Assembly: GCA_018894105.1 (NCBI GenBank)
Contig: CM032117.1
Location: 29,306,501 to 29,370,500 of the forward strand
Length of the DNA: 64,000 bases
Direction: 5' to 3'
Source of the DNA: Jacaranda mimosifolia
Taxonomy: Eukaryota > Streptophyta > Magnoliopsida > Lamiales > Bignoniaceae
Within the stretch, counting starts at the first letter, position 1. Every line of letters starts with the position of its first letter. The notes under the pieces were generated by a model. It was not told the origin of the DNA. It saw only the letters and a list, made by a program, of their open reading frames with translations, and made no database searches. A program made the translations under genes and the position numbers. This document shows, one piece after another, positions 1 through 12,835 of the stretch.

Positions 1-931
1 ATTGGGTTTGAGCTATTTAGACGCGGAGGTTTGTGAGATCCAAAATGAGTCATTGTGAAGAACGAGTACATCTCCTATGTATTTTATAATGATCGATTCC
101 AAGAAATCATTGCGTAAGGTAGTATGACAATTTAAAAAAGAAGTTTTCCAAATATGTGGTCATAAAGAGGAATCAAATATTTGACTAGAGACTTAGAATC
201 AAGGCTATTAAGGAGCCGACAAATATCTTGCCCTCGGCCTCTTTTGGGATATAGGAGACTCAAGGATCATCTTTGCATGGTATGCATAGAGCTAGAATAG
301 TTCTCTAAAAGCATTCATTTTGACCATTAGTTGGGCTCCATGGGCTCGAGGTTGGACGTTGACCATGGAGATTAGGTACTCTTCAATTAATGAGGATTAA
401 TTGAATTGAGTCATTAGTTTAAAGGAGTTTAAACTAATGTGAATATTTAATATTCCGTATATCTCAAAGGGTTGTAAGCCCACGTATAATGAATGGTAGA
501 ACCTAATGGGTCAGACACAAAAGTCAATTGTAAATCCAACTTGATGAAGTAGAATTTTCTAAGAGTTAGAAAATTCCCACATGACCGATTTTGGAGGTGG
601 ACGGTTGTAGTCATTTTTGGCGTGATCAATTTAATTGTTAAATTGATCTAATTAATTTAAGGAGTTAAAGTAAGACTAATTAATTAAGGAGTTAATTATT
701 TGGTGCCACATGATTATCAATTGGTCAAGTTAACTTAAGGAGTTAAGTTAACAATAACTTGCTTAAGGAGTTAACCTAAATTGACTTAAGAGTTAAGTCA
801 AAGGATAATTAATTAATTAAAGAGTTTAATTTAATTAATTTGAAGAATTAATATTGGAGGAAAAATTCAAATGAAGAGTTCATTTGGTGTGGCATTAGAA
901 TTTATTTGGATGACATTTCATGAGATGAAAT

Positions 932-3136
932 TGTTGGAATAGTGTCCGGCAAACTAATAGGATTGGCCTTGTAAAAGCAATTTCCTTGTAAAAACAATAT
1001 TGATTAAATGATATTCTATATATGACCATCTTCATCTTATGCTCTTTATTACTTTACTCGCATTTGGATGAAGCTTTTAGATCACTCATGACTACGGGAC
1101 TTGGTTTGATGACTATGGAATAAGTCTGATATGGTCGTGATCTTAAAACTTTCAAGTCATAGGATATTATGAGACAGGGCATCTAAGATCGGATAGACTT
1201 GCACTAACGATGCATAAATCCAAGGATTGGATATTGCTCTATTCCATGAGCAACCATATGAGCTATGGGTGCATGTTAGTGGTGTTTGTTAGAGAACAAC
1301 GCACTGAAGACCTACCGGAGAATCCACTAGACAGCCGTAGTTGAAAGTTCTCCATCTCATACTGGTGCATATTATTAGTCCTCTAACCTGAGGATCCATG
1401 GTAACTTTATATTTGGTCCTCATGTTTGAATCTTTCTTGACCACTTAACGGGTCTTTCGGGTTGAGATTAGATATGAGCTACTATGAATGGAGGTTTGTG
1501 AGATCCAAGATGGAATCTGACTCCTAGTTTTTGTGAAGGGTGAGTACATCTCCTATGTGTTCTATAATGATCTATTCCAAGAAATCCTTGCATAAGATAG
1601 TGTGACAATTTGGAAAAGGCTTTTGCTGAAGATGAGGTCATACAAAGGTATTAAACATTAAGAATAGAGACACAGTATCGAGACTATTAGAGAGCTGACA
1701 AATATCTTACCTCAAACCTCTTTTGGGATATAGGAAACAGAATGACCGTATTTGCATGGTATACATAGAGCTATAATGGTTCTCCAAAAGCAGTCATTTC
1801 GGCCAATTAGTTGGCTCCATGGGCTTGAGGTTGGACATCGACCATGAAGATTGTGTACTCTTCAATTGATGAGATTAATTGAATTGAGTCGATTAGTTTA
1901 AAAGTGTTTTAAACTAAAATGAATATATGATATTCAAAAGTCACAAGGAGTTGTGAGCCCATATCCAATGAATGGTAGAACCTATTGGGTCACACACAAA
2001 ATTCAATTGGCTTCCAAAGTTGAAGGAGAAATTTCTCTAAGAGTTAGAAAATTACTCCTAAGTGACCGATTTTGAGGTGCCAAATTGAGGGTCAATTTTT
2101 GGCTTGATTAATTTAAGTGTTAAATTAATCAACTAATTTAAGGAGTTAAATTAGACCAATAATTAAAGAGTTAATTATTTGGTGCCAAGTGACCATCAAT
2201 TGGTCAAGTTAATTTTAGGAGTTAAATTAAGAAAACTAAGCTTAAGGAGTTAAGCCTGTTGACTTAAGAGTCAAGTCAAAGGTAAATTAATTAAATAAAA
2301 GTGTTTAATTTAATTAATGAGAAGAGTTATTTTTGGAGGGAAGAATCAAATGAAGAGTTCATATGAGTTGGCATTTTGATTAATTTGAAATTAGATTCCA
2401 AATTAAATTAAAATGCACATGAAATTAAAATGAGATTTTAACAAATTTGCCACCTTGGCTCCCCACTTGGCCGCCCCTCTCATGGAGGGTGTGGCATCAC
2501 ACCATCCAACATCTATATATAGATATAGAGAGTGAGAGTTCAGCCACTTTGCAAAAGTGTGAAGAATTAGATTCATTCACAATTTCCTCTAAAACTCTTT
2601 TTCCAAACATTGCTTCATGTGTTGAGACTCTATTTTCTCTTCTTTTACTACCTCAAAAATTGGCCTTCACCATTGATATTCTGCTCATTTTCTTCAGCTA
2701 AAAGTGAGTGGAATTGGAGGATCAATTGGTATGTGGATCATTTCAATAGAAGCAAAACATTTGATTTGCAAGCTTAGGAGATCTACTGGAACAGAGCAAT
2801 CACTTTTCAAATTTTTTTCGAGCAATCTAGAACGAGTTTTGCTCCAAATTTTTAACATAGACTTTTTCATGGAGTTCAGAAGTTCCATATTTTTTTCTTG
2901 ATTTTTGGAGCACTCTAACTAAGGCAAAAGTTGCTGGATTTTTGCTGTGCCAAAGTCAACTAGAATCTGGATCATTGAAGTGTTGACCTTGTGACTTTAG
3001 AAATTCGCTCTCTGAGGTAAATCTCTAACTAAATTTGAATTGGAATCATGAATAGATCCTTCGTAGGTTGTAAGCACTAGTTATTTTTGAGCTTTTAAAG
3101 TCTAAATATTAAATCCCAGTGGCTTACTAATTTTCA
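932..3136 (+). mobile_element. Solo LTR of the copia family with 5-bp duplication gaaat
   Basis: The LTR starts TGTTGGAATAGTG at 932 and ends TTTTCA at 3136, 2205 bp. It is flanked by gaaat at 927-931 and 3137-3141. Removing it restores the surrounding LTR, which reads gagatgaaat into gaagattccaaatg as the uninterrupted LTR copies do. No primer-binding site, polypurine tract or internal region is present, so recombination between the LTRs of a full element is the simplest origin. It carries the usual palindrome block and a TATA box near 2511-2524. Confidence 0.9.
2487..2524 (+). promoter_or_regulatory. Palindrome plus TATA box of solo LTR
   Basis: GGTGTGGCATCACACC is a shortened inverted repeat that has lost the central bases present in sister copies. 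It is followed about 10 bp later by CTATATATAGATATAG. The same pairing of palindrome and TATA recurs in nearly every LTR here. Promoter function is inferred from position and conservation. Confidence 0.5.
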
Positions 3137-3227
3137 GAAATGAAGATTCCAAATGAAATTCAAATGCACACAAAAATTCAAATTCACATGTCAACTTGCA
3201 AGGGCTAGTTGGAGCCACCCTTGAGGA

Positions 3228-3276
3228 AGGTGCGATGTCACCTAGGCATCACACTATCCTCCCTCTATATATACAT
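3228..3276 (+). promoter_or_regulatory. Palindrome plus TATA box of outer LTR
   Basis: A decayed copy of the inverted repeat (GGTGCGATGTC and GGCATCACAC) is followed by CTCTATATATACATATAG. It occupies the same relative place as in other LTR copies. Likely core promoter of the LTR. Confidence 0.45.
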
Positions 3277-3887
3277 ATAGAGTATGGAGTGGGTGGCCAC
3301 ATGTGAATTGCAAGTTAGAATTAGATTCTCTCAATATCCCTCTGAATTCCCAAGTGTTGCCTCAGGTGTTGAAGCTTTACTTTTCTTCTTCTCCTGCCTC
3401 CAAATCAAGTATTCATCCTTTCATTTCTCCTCTTTATTGTCCAGGTAATATTTAGGAGAAAAGGTTTGTGCATTGGTGTGTGGATCTTATCATTAGAGGC
3501 AAGACAATTGAATTGCTAGCCTTTGGAGAATCTCTGTTTCCGGTAGTTGCTTGGAGGTTGTTCTGGAGAGCCTTTTCGTTTTTTGTTTCAGCTAAATTTT
3601 GGACTGTAGATCCATCAAGGCGTTGGTGAGTTCCAGTAAAAATTTCAGTTGGAGAAAAAATCATTTGGTTGGGCAAAAGTTGCTCAGATTCTGCTGTGCC
3701 GCCCGGAAGATAGTTTTCAAGGAGTTGAGACCTTCATCCAAGTTTCTTTGATTTTGTGAAAATCAAGGTAATCCTCATTCCAAATCTAAATCTATGGCAT
3801 GTTTAGATCCTTGGCTTCATATGTAGCCTAGTCATTTTAGTGTTTTTATGCTTTGATAATTGGATTCTAGTGCTACATGTGACTTCA

Positions 3888-5245
3888 GCATCTTCTTGGT
3901 TATCTAATTTTCTTTACCTTTTTAATGTGCATTAATGATGATTGAGAATCTAAAATGTATAATCTATTGTTTAGTGTACCAATAGAAACTAAAGAATGAT
4001 TATTTATTGCCTTCAACTTCACATTTGATATTGAAAAATCAAATCATTCACTATCTAAAACGGGAATTGAAATAATGTTCTTAACAAGATTCGATATATC
4101 ATAACAAGGGTCCAATAAAGATAAGGTATTCCCTAAGTCTAACTCATTTTATGTCTTTGGCTTTGGCTGCAACTCTTGTTTCTTTGCCAAGACGGTGGAT
4201 CATATCCCTATCACTAAGATTTATTCTTTATTATATTCTTTGTAGCAAATTACATAGATAAGAACCACATGCGATATCATATCCTTGAGGAAGAATTTAT
4301 CGTTAGTTGCACTTCAAAAAGTACACACCCTTCCCAAGGGTTGCAAGGTATTCCTTGCAATACCACATCTAATAGCCTTTCTCACCAAAGTAGAAACAAG
4401 TAGCATCAACTTTATTTGTCTTAATCTTCTTAACCCCATCAGACACCTTAAATGTTTGTTTCCTCTTAAAAAAGAACCTTTCTTAATCTTGCCTCTTTTC
4501 TACTTGCCTTTAGAGCCTTTAGAGTGAGAGGAGAAAGCAATCATTTGAGATATACCATTGTCATGGTTGTTTGGGACTAAACCAATACTTTGGTCAAATA
4601 AATTAAGCAAGGATACGAGGATCAAATTCTCATGAATATCATTGTCCATCACTATGTCCAAGTTGAAAAGCTTCTTAACAAGCCTAATCATCTTTAGACC
4701 TAAGTCGAGGACACATGACCCCTTATCCATTGTAGCTTTAAAAATCTCCTTGGACAACATGAATTTCTCATACTTTGTTTACCTTAAAACTCTTGTAACC
4801 AATTAATCGAGGTATGTTTCATGTGTTCATGAGACTTTTGAAGTTTGTAGATGCCATCATGAGATTATAGGATAGAAGGCAATCCTTACCCCAATTCGTG
4901 AATATTTCACTTGTCTCTTGATGTATATTGATCCAATACGGGATTCGAAGCACCTTGAAATAGGTCAAATGTCCATTCCTTGGAATCTAAAACGAAGTGA
5001 GACTTTTGAAGTTTGTAGACACCATCATGAGATTATAGGATAGGAGGCAATTCTTACCCCAATTCATAAATATTTCACTTGTCTCTTGATGTAAATTGAT
5101 CTAATACGGGATTCGGAGCACCTTGAAATAGGCCAAATGTCCATTCCTTGGAATCTAAAATGATTTTAAGCTTTGGACAATTGTGGAAGTTAGACCCGAT
5201 GAGTTTATTGATTTCCAAAATAATGTTGAGTAGATTCTTAGCCAT
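3888..5245 (-). pseudogene. E1 gag-protease remnant (UBN2-type Gag)
   Basis: The frame starts at ATG 5245-5243 with MAKNLLNIILEINKLIG, the same Gag N-terminus as in the other elements of this window. UBN2-type Gag is the usual capsid-like domain of plant copia elements. The reading frame breaks after about 55 residues, at a 168-bp tandem duplication with stops. The zinc-knuckle region near 4320-4375 has lost its CCHC cysteines. At 4030-4300, conceptual translation still resembles the protease and GAG-pre-integrase linker (conserved stretch around KNIISIPVL). At 3888 the coding similarity stops where the outer LTR is inserted. Not functional. Confidence 0.8.
4831..5166 (-). repeat. 168-bp tandem duplication inside E1 gag
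   Basis: Copy 1 (4831-4998) and copy 2 (4999-5166) both begin GAGACTTTTGAAGTTTGTAG and differ at scattered single bases. The unit is 56 codons long, so it adds no frameshift of its own, but both copies carry stops. It replaces the middle of the UBN2 Gag domain seen in other elements. Confidence 0.85.
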
Positions 5246-7243
5246 TTGATTTGAGATTTCAAAAACCAACAAAGGCGAAAAAGAGAATATAAGCATGTGA
5301 TGGAATTTTGACACTTGAAAACATGTCCATGGACTTTCAACCATGTTTTTCTCCCACTATTTTACCAAATTCCTCACCCTCTAAAGGAATTTGGGAAATC
5401 TCATTTTCTAGTGAGAATCAAAACCCAGAGGCATTATAGCGGACCCCCGACTCATGAGACATCCATAAATAATTGTAAGATAAGCAACTTTAACTAATTG
5501 CATCTCTATACAACACTTGATATGTTTTGCCTCACTCTTCATATAGACCTACGACTCGTGAGACATCTACACTACTAGGTGTTTAAGACGGACCTTTTAA
5601 TCAATCTTTAATTAGAAACTTCACTACGTTATTCCATGACTCGTGAGACAATGCCATAGTGAGTTTTAAATCAAAGTGCATCATATGCTAAGTAAGTGAG
5701 CATAGATTTTCTCCAAAAGCATGACCCACGAATCGTAAGACATCACGCAGATGTGGTAGCATCTCATGTCACAAACTATTGGTAGAAGACTTGGATTAAT
5801 TAAAATTCTTTTTAATTTATATCCAAATTGACTTAATATTTTGAAAGCACTTAGACTCCTCTAAGTGGAGGGATTTCCTGGCTTTGAAAGATCTCATCAA
5901 TTTTATCTTCTCTTTTTTAGGTTTTCTATATCCTAATCATGCATCTTATGCATCAATAGGATAAAGAAAGCATAAATAAGTAAATGCACCTAGCATACTC
6001 CTAGGGTGGGATGACCATGAACCTTAACCAGGTAGTGCACTTAGAGCCATAGATACACTACTTAGTTGATTTTAAGTAATTTGATTAAATATATACATTA
6101 CATAAATGTATCTCATACATTCATAGGTCTTCAAACCTCTTTGATCCCCTTGGCCTTCTTTGTTTACTTGCAGCATTTACAAGAGAAAAGAAATCCTCAC
6201 ACCTAGTGTTCTACTCTCATAACATTTACAGGATAGAAAATCAAGAGGCATGCAAGCGCCTATTTAATACAACCCTTTTCAACAACTTGAAACAAATAAA
6301 ACCAATTCAAAGGCTCATGTTCATCCCCATGCATTCCTCATCCATTCAACAATTAAATGAATGATAAATAAGAATTGACATTTAATTCAACAAATTAAAT
6401 GCTTATCTCATAAACAATTCATTAATTGGAAAAAATAAGATGAGTCTTTATGCATCTCATTTTTGCACCAAATTGAAGAATAACTTGAATTTGACTTTAA
6501 AAGAAACCAAAAATGTCCAACATTTCTTTGAGCACTTACACAACATTTGTGCATCAAAATAAGGATGAAATAATCAAGTTTGATTGGCCAAAAACACCAA
6601 AATAGCACAAAAACGGGTTCTATAGTGACCTTGGATGGGCTGCTACCCAACCAATTGGCCGGGCACATAGTGGGCGTGCACATGGCTTGGCCACAGCTGT
6701 GCCTAGCTTCTGCCAGGCAGGGTGGCAGCCCTGCCACAAGAAGCACCAATCAACCATTTAAGTACCATTTTGTGTTTTTGCCACTCCAAAGCATATGGAC
6801 ATCTCCATAACATCATTTCATACAAAGTTTGATAAAATTTTCAGATTATAAACACCTTTAAAAACTGAAAATTAAAGTGCTCAAACATGCTTCAAAAATC
6901 ATGTCTAATTGAGAATCAACATTCTCCAAAAATCTCCAATTAACTCCAATCCAATTGGATTCAAAAATGACCAAGACACCTTAAGACCACAACAAACATG
7001 CTATATCAACATATAGCACAATCTAATGCTAAATCAAAATTTAACATAAACTAACATGAATCAATATCATGCCAACACATGAATCAACACTTAAAACACA
7101 TATTCTAAATTCATCACAAATAGATCCACATGCAAGATCATCCGAACACTTAAATTCATCAATTGAATCAAGTTTCTAGAGATTTAGAATCAATTCATCA
7201 CATCAATCAATTTACCAAAATCCAAATTAAAGCATGAATTAAA
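5246..7243 (-). other. E1 untranslated leader between primer-binding site and gag
   Basis: About 2 kb of non-coding sequence in the same place as in E2-E5. Reading on the minus strand, it holds a GC-rich island (about 6740-6610), a decayed GTGCAC hairpin near 6060-6030, and four spaced copies of a motif related to CTCACGAGTCGTGGGTC (around 5450, 5550, 5640 and 5735) just before the gag start. Such leaders usually hold packaging and dimerisation signals in LTR elements; that role is inferred here. Confidence 0.6.
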
Positions 7244-7254
7244 CTCTGATACCA
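7244..7254 (-). other. E1 primer-binding site
   Basis: On the minus strand this reads TGGTATCAGAG, the start of the sequence complementary to the 3' end of initiator Met tRNA. It lies 2 bp from the LTR end (TG at 7257). It primes minus-strand DNA synthesis in intact elements. Confidence 0.8.
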
Positions 7255-7256
7255 CT

Positions 7257-8671
7257 TGAAAGTAGGAGTAGGAATGAGATCCAAAACATAAAACCATCAA
7301 TAGGCAAAATATAATCATTCTACTCCACTCCAAGGATCTTATTCATGCTTATAATGAGGATTTAGTTGCAGAAAATTTACATTTTGAAGATCAATTTAAA
7401 GGCAAGAGATAGGTCACTCTAAAGAACACTTCAATAGATGATCCGCGCACAGCAGAAGATGCCCACAATTGAGCACCTTCCACTACTCCAAAAATCCTCA
7501 AATTGGCAGTTAACTCCATTAAACATCCAAATAGAAGCTGCCAAAATATAGTCCAAATCAGAACCTCCTAGGTCTTCCAAATCTACTAGCAAATCTGCCG
7601 GACAACAATGGTTCACCAAGGAACTCTTAGTCCCCCAAGTGTTGGCCCTCCAATGATCAAGTCCAAACACCCAAGGTAAGCTCTAAATCCACCTCAAATA
7701 TGCTAGATTAGATGAGGATGAAAGTGAGGGAGTGGCCTTTTGGAAAAGAAAAGGAGAGGGAGATAATTTAGTGTGTTTGAATCTTCAACGCACGAATATC
7801 ACACTTTTGGAGGGAAATGAGGGAAACATTAGGATTGCCATCACATGGATGGCCAAAACAATTTATATAGAGAGGAGAGAGGATGCAAGTTGGCATCACA
7901 CCTCCCATGCTTGTTGGCAAACTTATCAACTTACATGTGAATTTGAATTTCACATGAATTTGCAATTAATTAGCATCCACATTTCATCCAATGAAATGTA
8001 ATGCAAATTAACTCTAATTCAAATTCAAATGAACTCTATCATTTGATCTCCATCCAAAATCCAAATTCTCACTTTAATTAAATTGACTTAACTCCATATG
8101 TCAATTAACTTAACTCTTTAAGTCAATTGGTGTTAAGTTAACTCCTCAAATTAAATTGACTAATTAATTGTCACATGGCTCTAATTAAATTAACTCCTTA
8201 ATTTAATTGGTCTAATTTAAATCCTTAAATTATTTTGATTAATATAGCAATTAAATTGATCAAGCCAAAACGAACAATCAAATAAGTCAATCGTTCCTCT
8301 CTCCAAAAATGCCTAGTATGAATTTTCTAGGGTTTTGTGTGTGACTCATTAGATTCATCCATTCATTGGACATGAGTTCACAATTCATTGTGATATTTTG
8401 AATATTGAATATTCTCATTAGTTTAAACTTCTTCAAACTATTAACTCTTTTAATTAATCTGTATTAATTGAAGAGTAATCAATCTCCATGGTCGATGTCT
8501 AGCAACAAGCTTATGGAGTCCAACTAATTGGATAAATGAATTATATCTTGATGAACCATTATAGCTTACACTTACTATGCAAATATGATCCTTCCATCTC
8601 CTATCTCTTGAAAGAGGCCTAGGGCAAGATATCTGTCCGCTCCCTAATAGCCTCAATAACTATGTCTTTAC
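7257..8671 (-). repeat. E1 5' LTR, truncated
   Basis: The minus-strand LTR runs from its 3' end next to the primer-binding site to an internal point about two thirds of the LTR away. The + strand E2 LTR begins at 8672. A TATA-like CTATATAAAT on the minus strand lies near 7861-7872, beside a decayed palindrome. The first part of U3 is missing and is not found elsewhere in the window. Confidence 0.8.
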
Positions 8672-9831
8672 TATTGGAATAGTGCCTTATAAGCCAATTA
8701 TATTGGTATTGTAAACTATTTCACTAATGATACAATCTTGATTGAATAATATTCTTTAAATGGCCATCTTCATCTCATGCTTATAAATACTTCACTGGAA
8801 TTTGGTTGAAGCCCTTAAATCACATATGACTATGGGACTTAGTCAGTACACTCGGTGATGATCATGAACAAATCTTACAGATCGTGATCTTTAATCTTCC
8901 AAGTCATAAGATCTTACGAGATAGAGCATCTAAGATTTGAATAGAGTTGCACTAACAATGCATAAATCCTAGGGTTGGATATTGCTTTATTTCATGAGCA
9001 AGGCCAAATGAGATATGGGTGCATGTTAGTGGTTGTTTATTAGAGAACAAAGCACTGAAGGCCCGCTCGGAGAATCTACTGGATAGTTGAAGAGGCAAGT
9101 TCTCCAACATACACTAGTGCATGTAATTAGTCATTTAACCTGAGGATACATGGTAACCTTATGATTAGGTCCTCACGCTTTCATTCTTCCCTAGCCACAT
9201 AGGAGGTCATTCTGGTGGTGATTGGGCCTGAGCTACTTAGACATAGAGGTTTGTGAGATCCAAGATGGGATCCGACCCCTTGTCATTGTGAAAGACGAGT
9301 ATATTTCCTATGTATTCTATAATGATTGATTCCAAAAAATCCTCGTGTAAGGTAGTATGAGAATTTAGAAAAGGAATTTTCCAAAGATGAGGTCATAAAG
9401 GGGAATTGAATATTAGGAATAGAAATATAAAATCAAGGCGATTAAGGAGCTGACAAATATCTTACCCTAGGCCTCTTTTGGGACATAGGAGACAGAAGGA
9501 TCGTATTTGCATGGTACGCATAGAGCTAGAATGGTTCTCTAAAAGCATTCATTTCGGCCAATTAGTTGCGCTCCATGGGCTTGAGGTTGGACATCAACCA
9601 TGGAGAATGGGTACTCTTCAGTTAATGGAGATTAATTGAATGGAGTCAATTAGTTTAAAGGAGTTTAAACTAAAATGAATATATGATATTCCAAAGTCAC
9701 AAGAGTTGGGAGCCCATGTCCAATGAATGATAGAACCTAATGGGTCACAAACAAAAGCCAATTGCTTATCCTATGCAATGAAGGAGAATTTTCTAAGGAG
9801 TTAGAAGAGTTCCTTCTTGACCGATTTTGAG

Positions 9832-9851
9832 CACTACAACAAATTACACTT
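9832..9851 (+). repeat. CACTA left terminal inverted repeat
   Basis: The 20 bp here pair perfectly with 16654-16673. The sequence beyond continues as GTAACAAA-type subterminal repeats. Confidence 0.95.
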
Positions 9852-10573
9852 CTTGTAACAAAATTTTTGGTAACAAAGTAAACATTTGTTACAAAATCAT
9901 GATTTTTCGTAACGAGACTGGAATTTTGTTACTAAAGTACTCATCTTGGGTAACCAAGAAAAATATTTGTTACCTTTAATAAATATTTTTTACCCAAAAT
10001 TTTTATTCTTTTGTAACTAAAGAAAATTTTATTACGAAACTAAAGTATTGTCACAAATAATTTTTCCCACCTTTCAGGAAGACATATTTGTAACAAAAGT
10101 TTCTACTTTTTGTTGCATTGACAAATTTGTTACAATTAAGTTTTATAGTAACAAATATATTTGTTACTACAATTAATAATTTACCCTCTAAATTTTTTTT
10201 CCCTCCAAAATCTTTTTATATGAAAATGGTAACAAATACTTTTTTTACTAATTTTAAATCACAATTAGATAAATTCCCACCTAAAGTTTGTTTCCCTCCA
10301 AATTTGCTCCAAATTTTCCTCCTTCAAAAGGTTGTTCCCTCCATAGATTAATTTAATTTAAAGTGTAAAAAATATTTTAGTTATTAATATCACATGTCAT
10401 CATAATTAAAAAATTTCTCCAAAAATTGGCACCTCTCTATATGCCCATATCACCCGTCACCATAGTTAAAAAAAATTAGAAATAAAATTAAATATCTAAA
10501 AAGTAAAAGACAAATTGGTTTAACAAATTTTATAATTAAATAAAGTACAAATATTAAGAAAACTCAAATGCCT

Positions 10574-10594
10574 CCCCCCCCCCCCCCCCCCCCC
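10574..10594. repeat. Poly-C tract
   Basis: A run of about 21 C residues inside the CACTA element. Length in such tracts is often uncertain in assemblies. Confidence 0.8.
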
Positions 10595-10774
10595 GGTTTC
10601 AAACCAACCACACCTAGCCCAACGGAAAGCTCAATTGCCATATTGGCAAGGTGCTGGGTTCATTTTATATATGTACATATATGTGTATATATATCTATAT
10701 ATTAATATGTATATGTGCAGGCAAAATTGCAATTTTCATCATGTAATTTTACCTCATTTGGTTTGATCCTGTAA

Positions 10775-12485
10775 GTGGCATAATTGCAATTCTAATACTA
10801 TAAATATTAAAAACTTATCATTTTTCGTCCTTTTTTGGTCAGAGACGGCCAAGGTCACCGAAAAATCTGACATCGCTTGCTGGGCGTGTGGCAACTTGGA
10901 GTTTTTGCCATGTTGGACTACATAATAGGCATTTTTTGTCTTTTTCTTGCTTAGTTGGCAATACACATGTCTTTTTTTTTTTTTTTTGTAATTTCAAATA
11001 TATTATATAATTTATCTACACACATCTATTTTATATATACAATATATATTTATATATTAAATATCATCATTTTTCCTCCAAAACACAATTTTTTTTTTCC
11101 AAAATACCCTATACTATCCTTCATTATCCCAAAAACTTCTGCTTTTTCCAATATATACATATATATATATTATTATAATAACTCAATTCCATTTTCACTC
11201 AAAAAATTTAACAAAAAAGCATTGATTTGACTTCCATAGTAAAAATATCTCCCCCAAAATATAGACAAACATACATATATATACACATATATTTATATAT
11301 AATCTACAATTATTTACTAATTAAAAAATAAAAAAATTTAATCTACCATATTAACAATATTCTTTTAACTCGCTTGGTTGGCGCAACTTTAAGTTTAAAA
11401 ATACACACACACACACATATATATATATATATGCACATATATTTATATATAATTTATAATTATTTAATAATTAAATAAAAAAAATTAATCTACCATATTA
11501 ACAATATTCTTTTAACTCACTTAGTTGGAACAACTTCTAATTTGAAAATACACACATATAATTATATAAATATATATATCTTTATATATAATTTATAATT
11601 ATTTACTAATTACATAATAAAAAAATTAATCTACCATATTAACAATATTCTTTTAACTCACTTAGTTAGCACAACTTTGAATTTGAAAATATACACATAT
11701 AATTATATAATATATATTTATATATAATTTATAATTATTTACTAATTAAAAAATAAAAAAATTTAATTTACCATATTAATAATATTCTTTTAACTCGCTT
11801 AGTTGGCACAACTTTGAATGTAAAAATCTACACATATATATACAATTTATAATTATTTACTAATTGAAAAACAAAAATCACATGGTTAAAATAATTTAAA
11901 TTAAAAATGAATTTAAAAAAAAAACTGGGGGGAAAAATTGTTACGACAACTCCTCCCCCCCCAACCCCAAGCAGCCACCATGGCTACCTTGGCCATGGCC
12001 AGATCCAGGTGAACTCGCTGGCCGCCTGGCTCATAGCCTTTGGCAGCCCAGTGAGTTGGGGCGGTGTCGGGCTTTGTTGGGGGAAGGGGAAGGGGGCGGC
12101 TTATATATATAATGTATATGTATGTACGTATATATAAATGCATATATTTAGATAAATGTATATATTTATTTAGATATATACATGATAGATGATAAATATC
12201 ATATATATATATATATCTAAATATACATCATATACATGATATATGATAAATATCATAAATATTGTGTACATATATATATATTATCATATATATTTATTTG
12301 GCATTTTTGTTATTTTTTTTTTAATGAATCAAATCACGTCAGCTGCAAACAAGGCAAAAACTCCAAATGGGCACATTTCTGTCGAGCCACTTCAGCTTTT
12401 CCTGCGACTTTCACCGATTCCGACAAAAAAAAGAACTAAAATTGATAATTTTTTGATACTTATAGGACTAAAATTACAATTTAAA
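10775..12485. repeat. Internal inverted repeat (foldback) inside the CACTA element
   Basis: The sequence near 10775-10925, read on the minus strand, matches 12335-12485 read on the plus strand. Shared blocks include GGCAAAAACTCCAA, a GACAAAAAA stretch and an ATACTTATAG-like block followed by ATTACAATT. The arms are about 150 bp and imperfect. The 1.4 kb between them holds the 140-bp tandem array and a GC-rich block (about 11950-12095). It could be a separate foldback element nested in the CACTA transposon or part of its own structure. Confidence 0.6.
11260..11880. repeat. Four-copy tandem repeat, unit about 140 bp
   Basis: The phrase ATCTACCATATTAACAATAT recurs at about 11341, 11488, 11629 and (varied) 11766, each followed by CTTTTAACTC, a TTAGTTGG-like stretch and then a TATA-rich spacer. 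Spacing is 147, 141 and 137 bp. The spacers contain variable dinucleotide runs. It lies inside the CACTA element. Confidence 0.8.
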
Positions 12486-12582
12486 TTACTTTTATTTTTA
12501 TATATTTTTTTATATTTATTCATTTCAAATTAAATAATATTTAATATTTATAAATATACATAATATAATTTTTTATTGATAT

Positions 12583-12835
12583 TTATATACATATATAGTA
12601 TATATATATACACACATATACATAAATTTCAATAAAATTTAAAGAAGATTCTTCATATATTTCTCATTTTATACATATATAAATTTATGATTATTTTTCA
12701 TTTCTCATACTTATATACATATATAGTATATATATATATACATATATATGAATTTCAATAAAATTTAATGAAGATTTATCATATATTTCTCATTTTATAC
12801 ATATATAAATTTATCATTATTTCCCAGTTTTGATT
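12583..12835. repeat. Two-copy tandem repeat, unit about 128 bp
   Basis: The block starting TTATATACATATATAG occurs at about 12583 and 12711. Each copy continues through AATTTCAATAAAATTTAA and TTCTCATTTTATACATA. AT-rich and non-coding. Confidence 0.75.

Larger units (their letters stand above)
1..3887 (+). mobile_element. Ty1/copia-type LTR, 5' end outside window, split by a nested solo LTR
   Basis: The sequence matches the other LTRs in the window from about LTR position 550 onward, so roughly 550 bases should lie to the left. The parts are 1-931 and 3142-3887; the solo LTR at 932-3136 and one copy of its duplication (gaaat) lie between them. The right end is at GACTTCA (3881-3887), the same end seen at 17752-17758 and 59839-59845. 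The next base, 3888, is in the middle of a minus-strand copia protease/GAG-pre-integrase region, so this LTR was inserted into E1 in the opposite orientation. No primer-binding site follows, so it is either a solo LTR or the 3' LTR of an element to the left. Boundaries are seen directly; the history is inferred. Confidence 0.8.
3888..8671 (-). mobile_element. Element E1: truncated minus-strand Ty1/copia retrotransposon
   Basis: Read on the minus strand, the order is LTR (8671 to 7257), primer-binding site (7254-7244), leader (7243-5246), gag (from 5245) and the start of protease/GAG-pre-integrase, ending at 3888. It is cut on the right (its LTR upstream half) where the E2 LTR begins at 8672, and on the left where the outer LTR was inserted at 3887. 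The rest of pol and the second LTR would lie outside the window. Its gag is more decayed than that of E4 or E5 and carries a private tandem duplication, so it looks like one of the oldest layers. Confidence 0.85.

Noticed and set aside
2694..2901. Opposing open frames of 64-65 codons in the LTR U5 region
   Set aside because: They lie in the LTR end of one copy, are broken in sister LTRs, and show no domain.
10955..11230. 91-codon open frame in the CACTA interior
   Set aside because: Low-complexity Ile/Tyr/Phe-rich translation of AT dinucleotide runs; no sign of a transposase.
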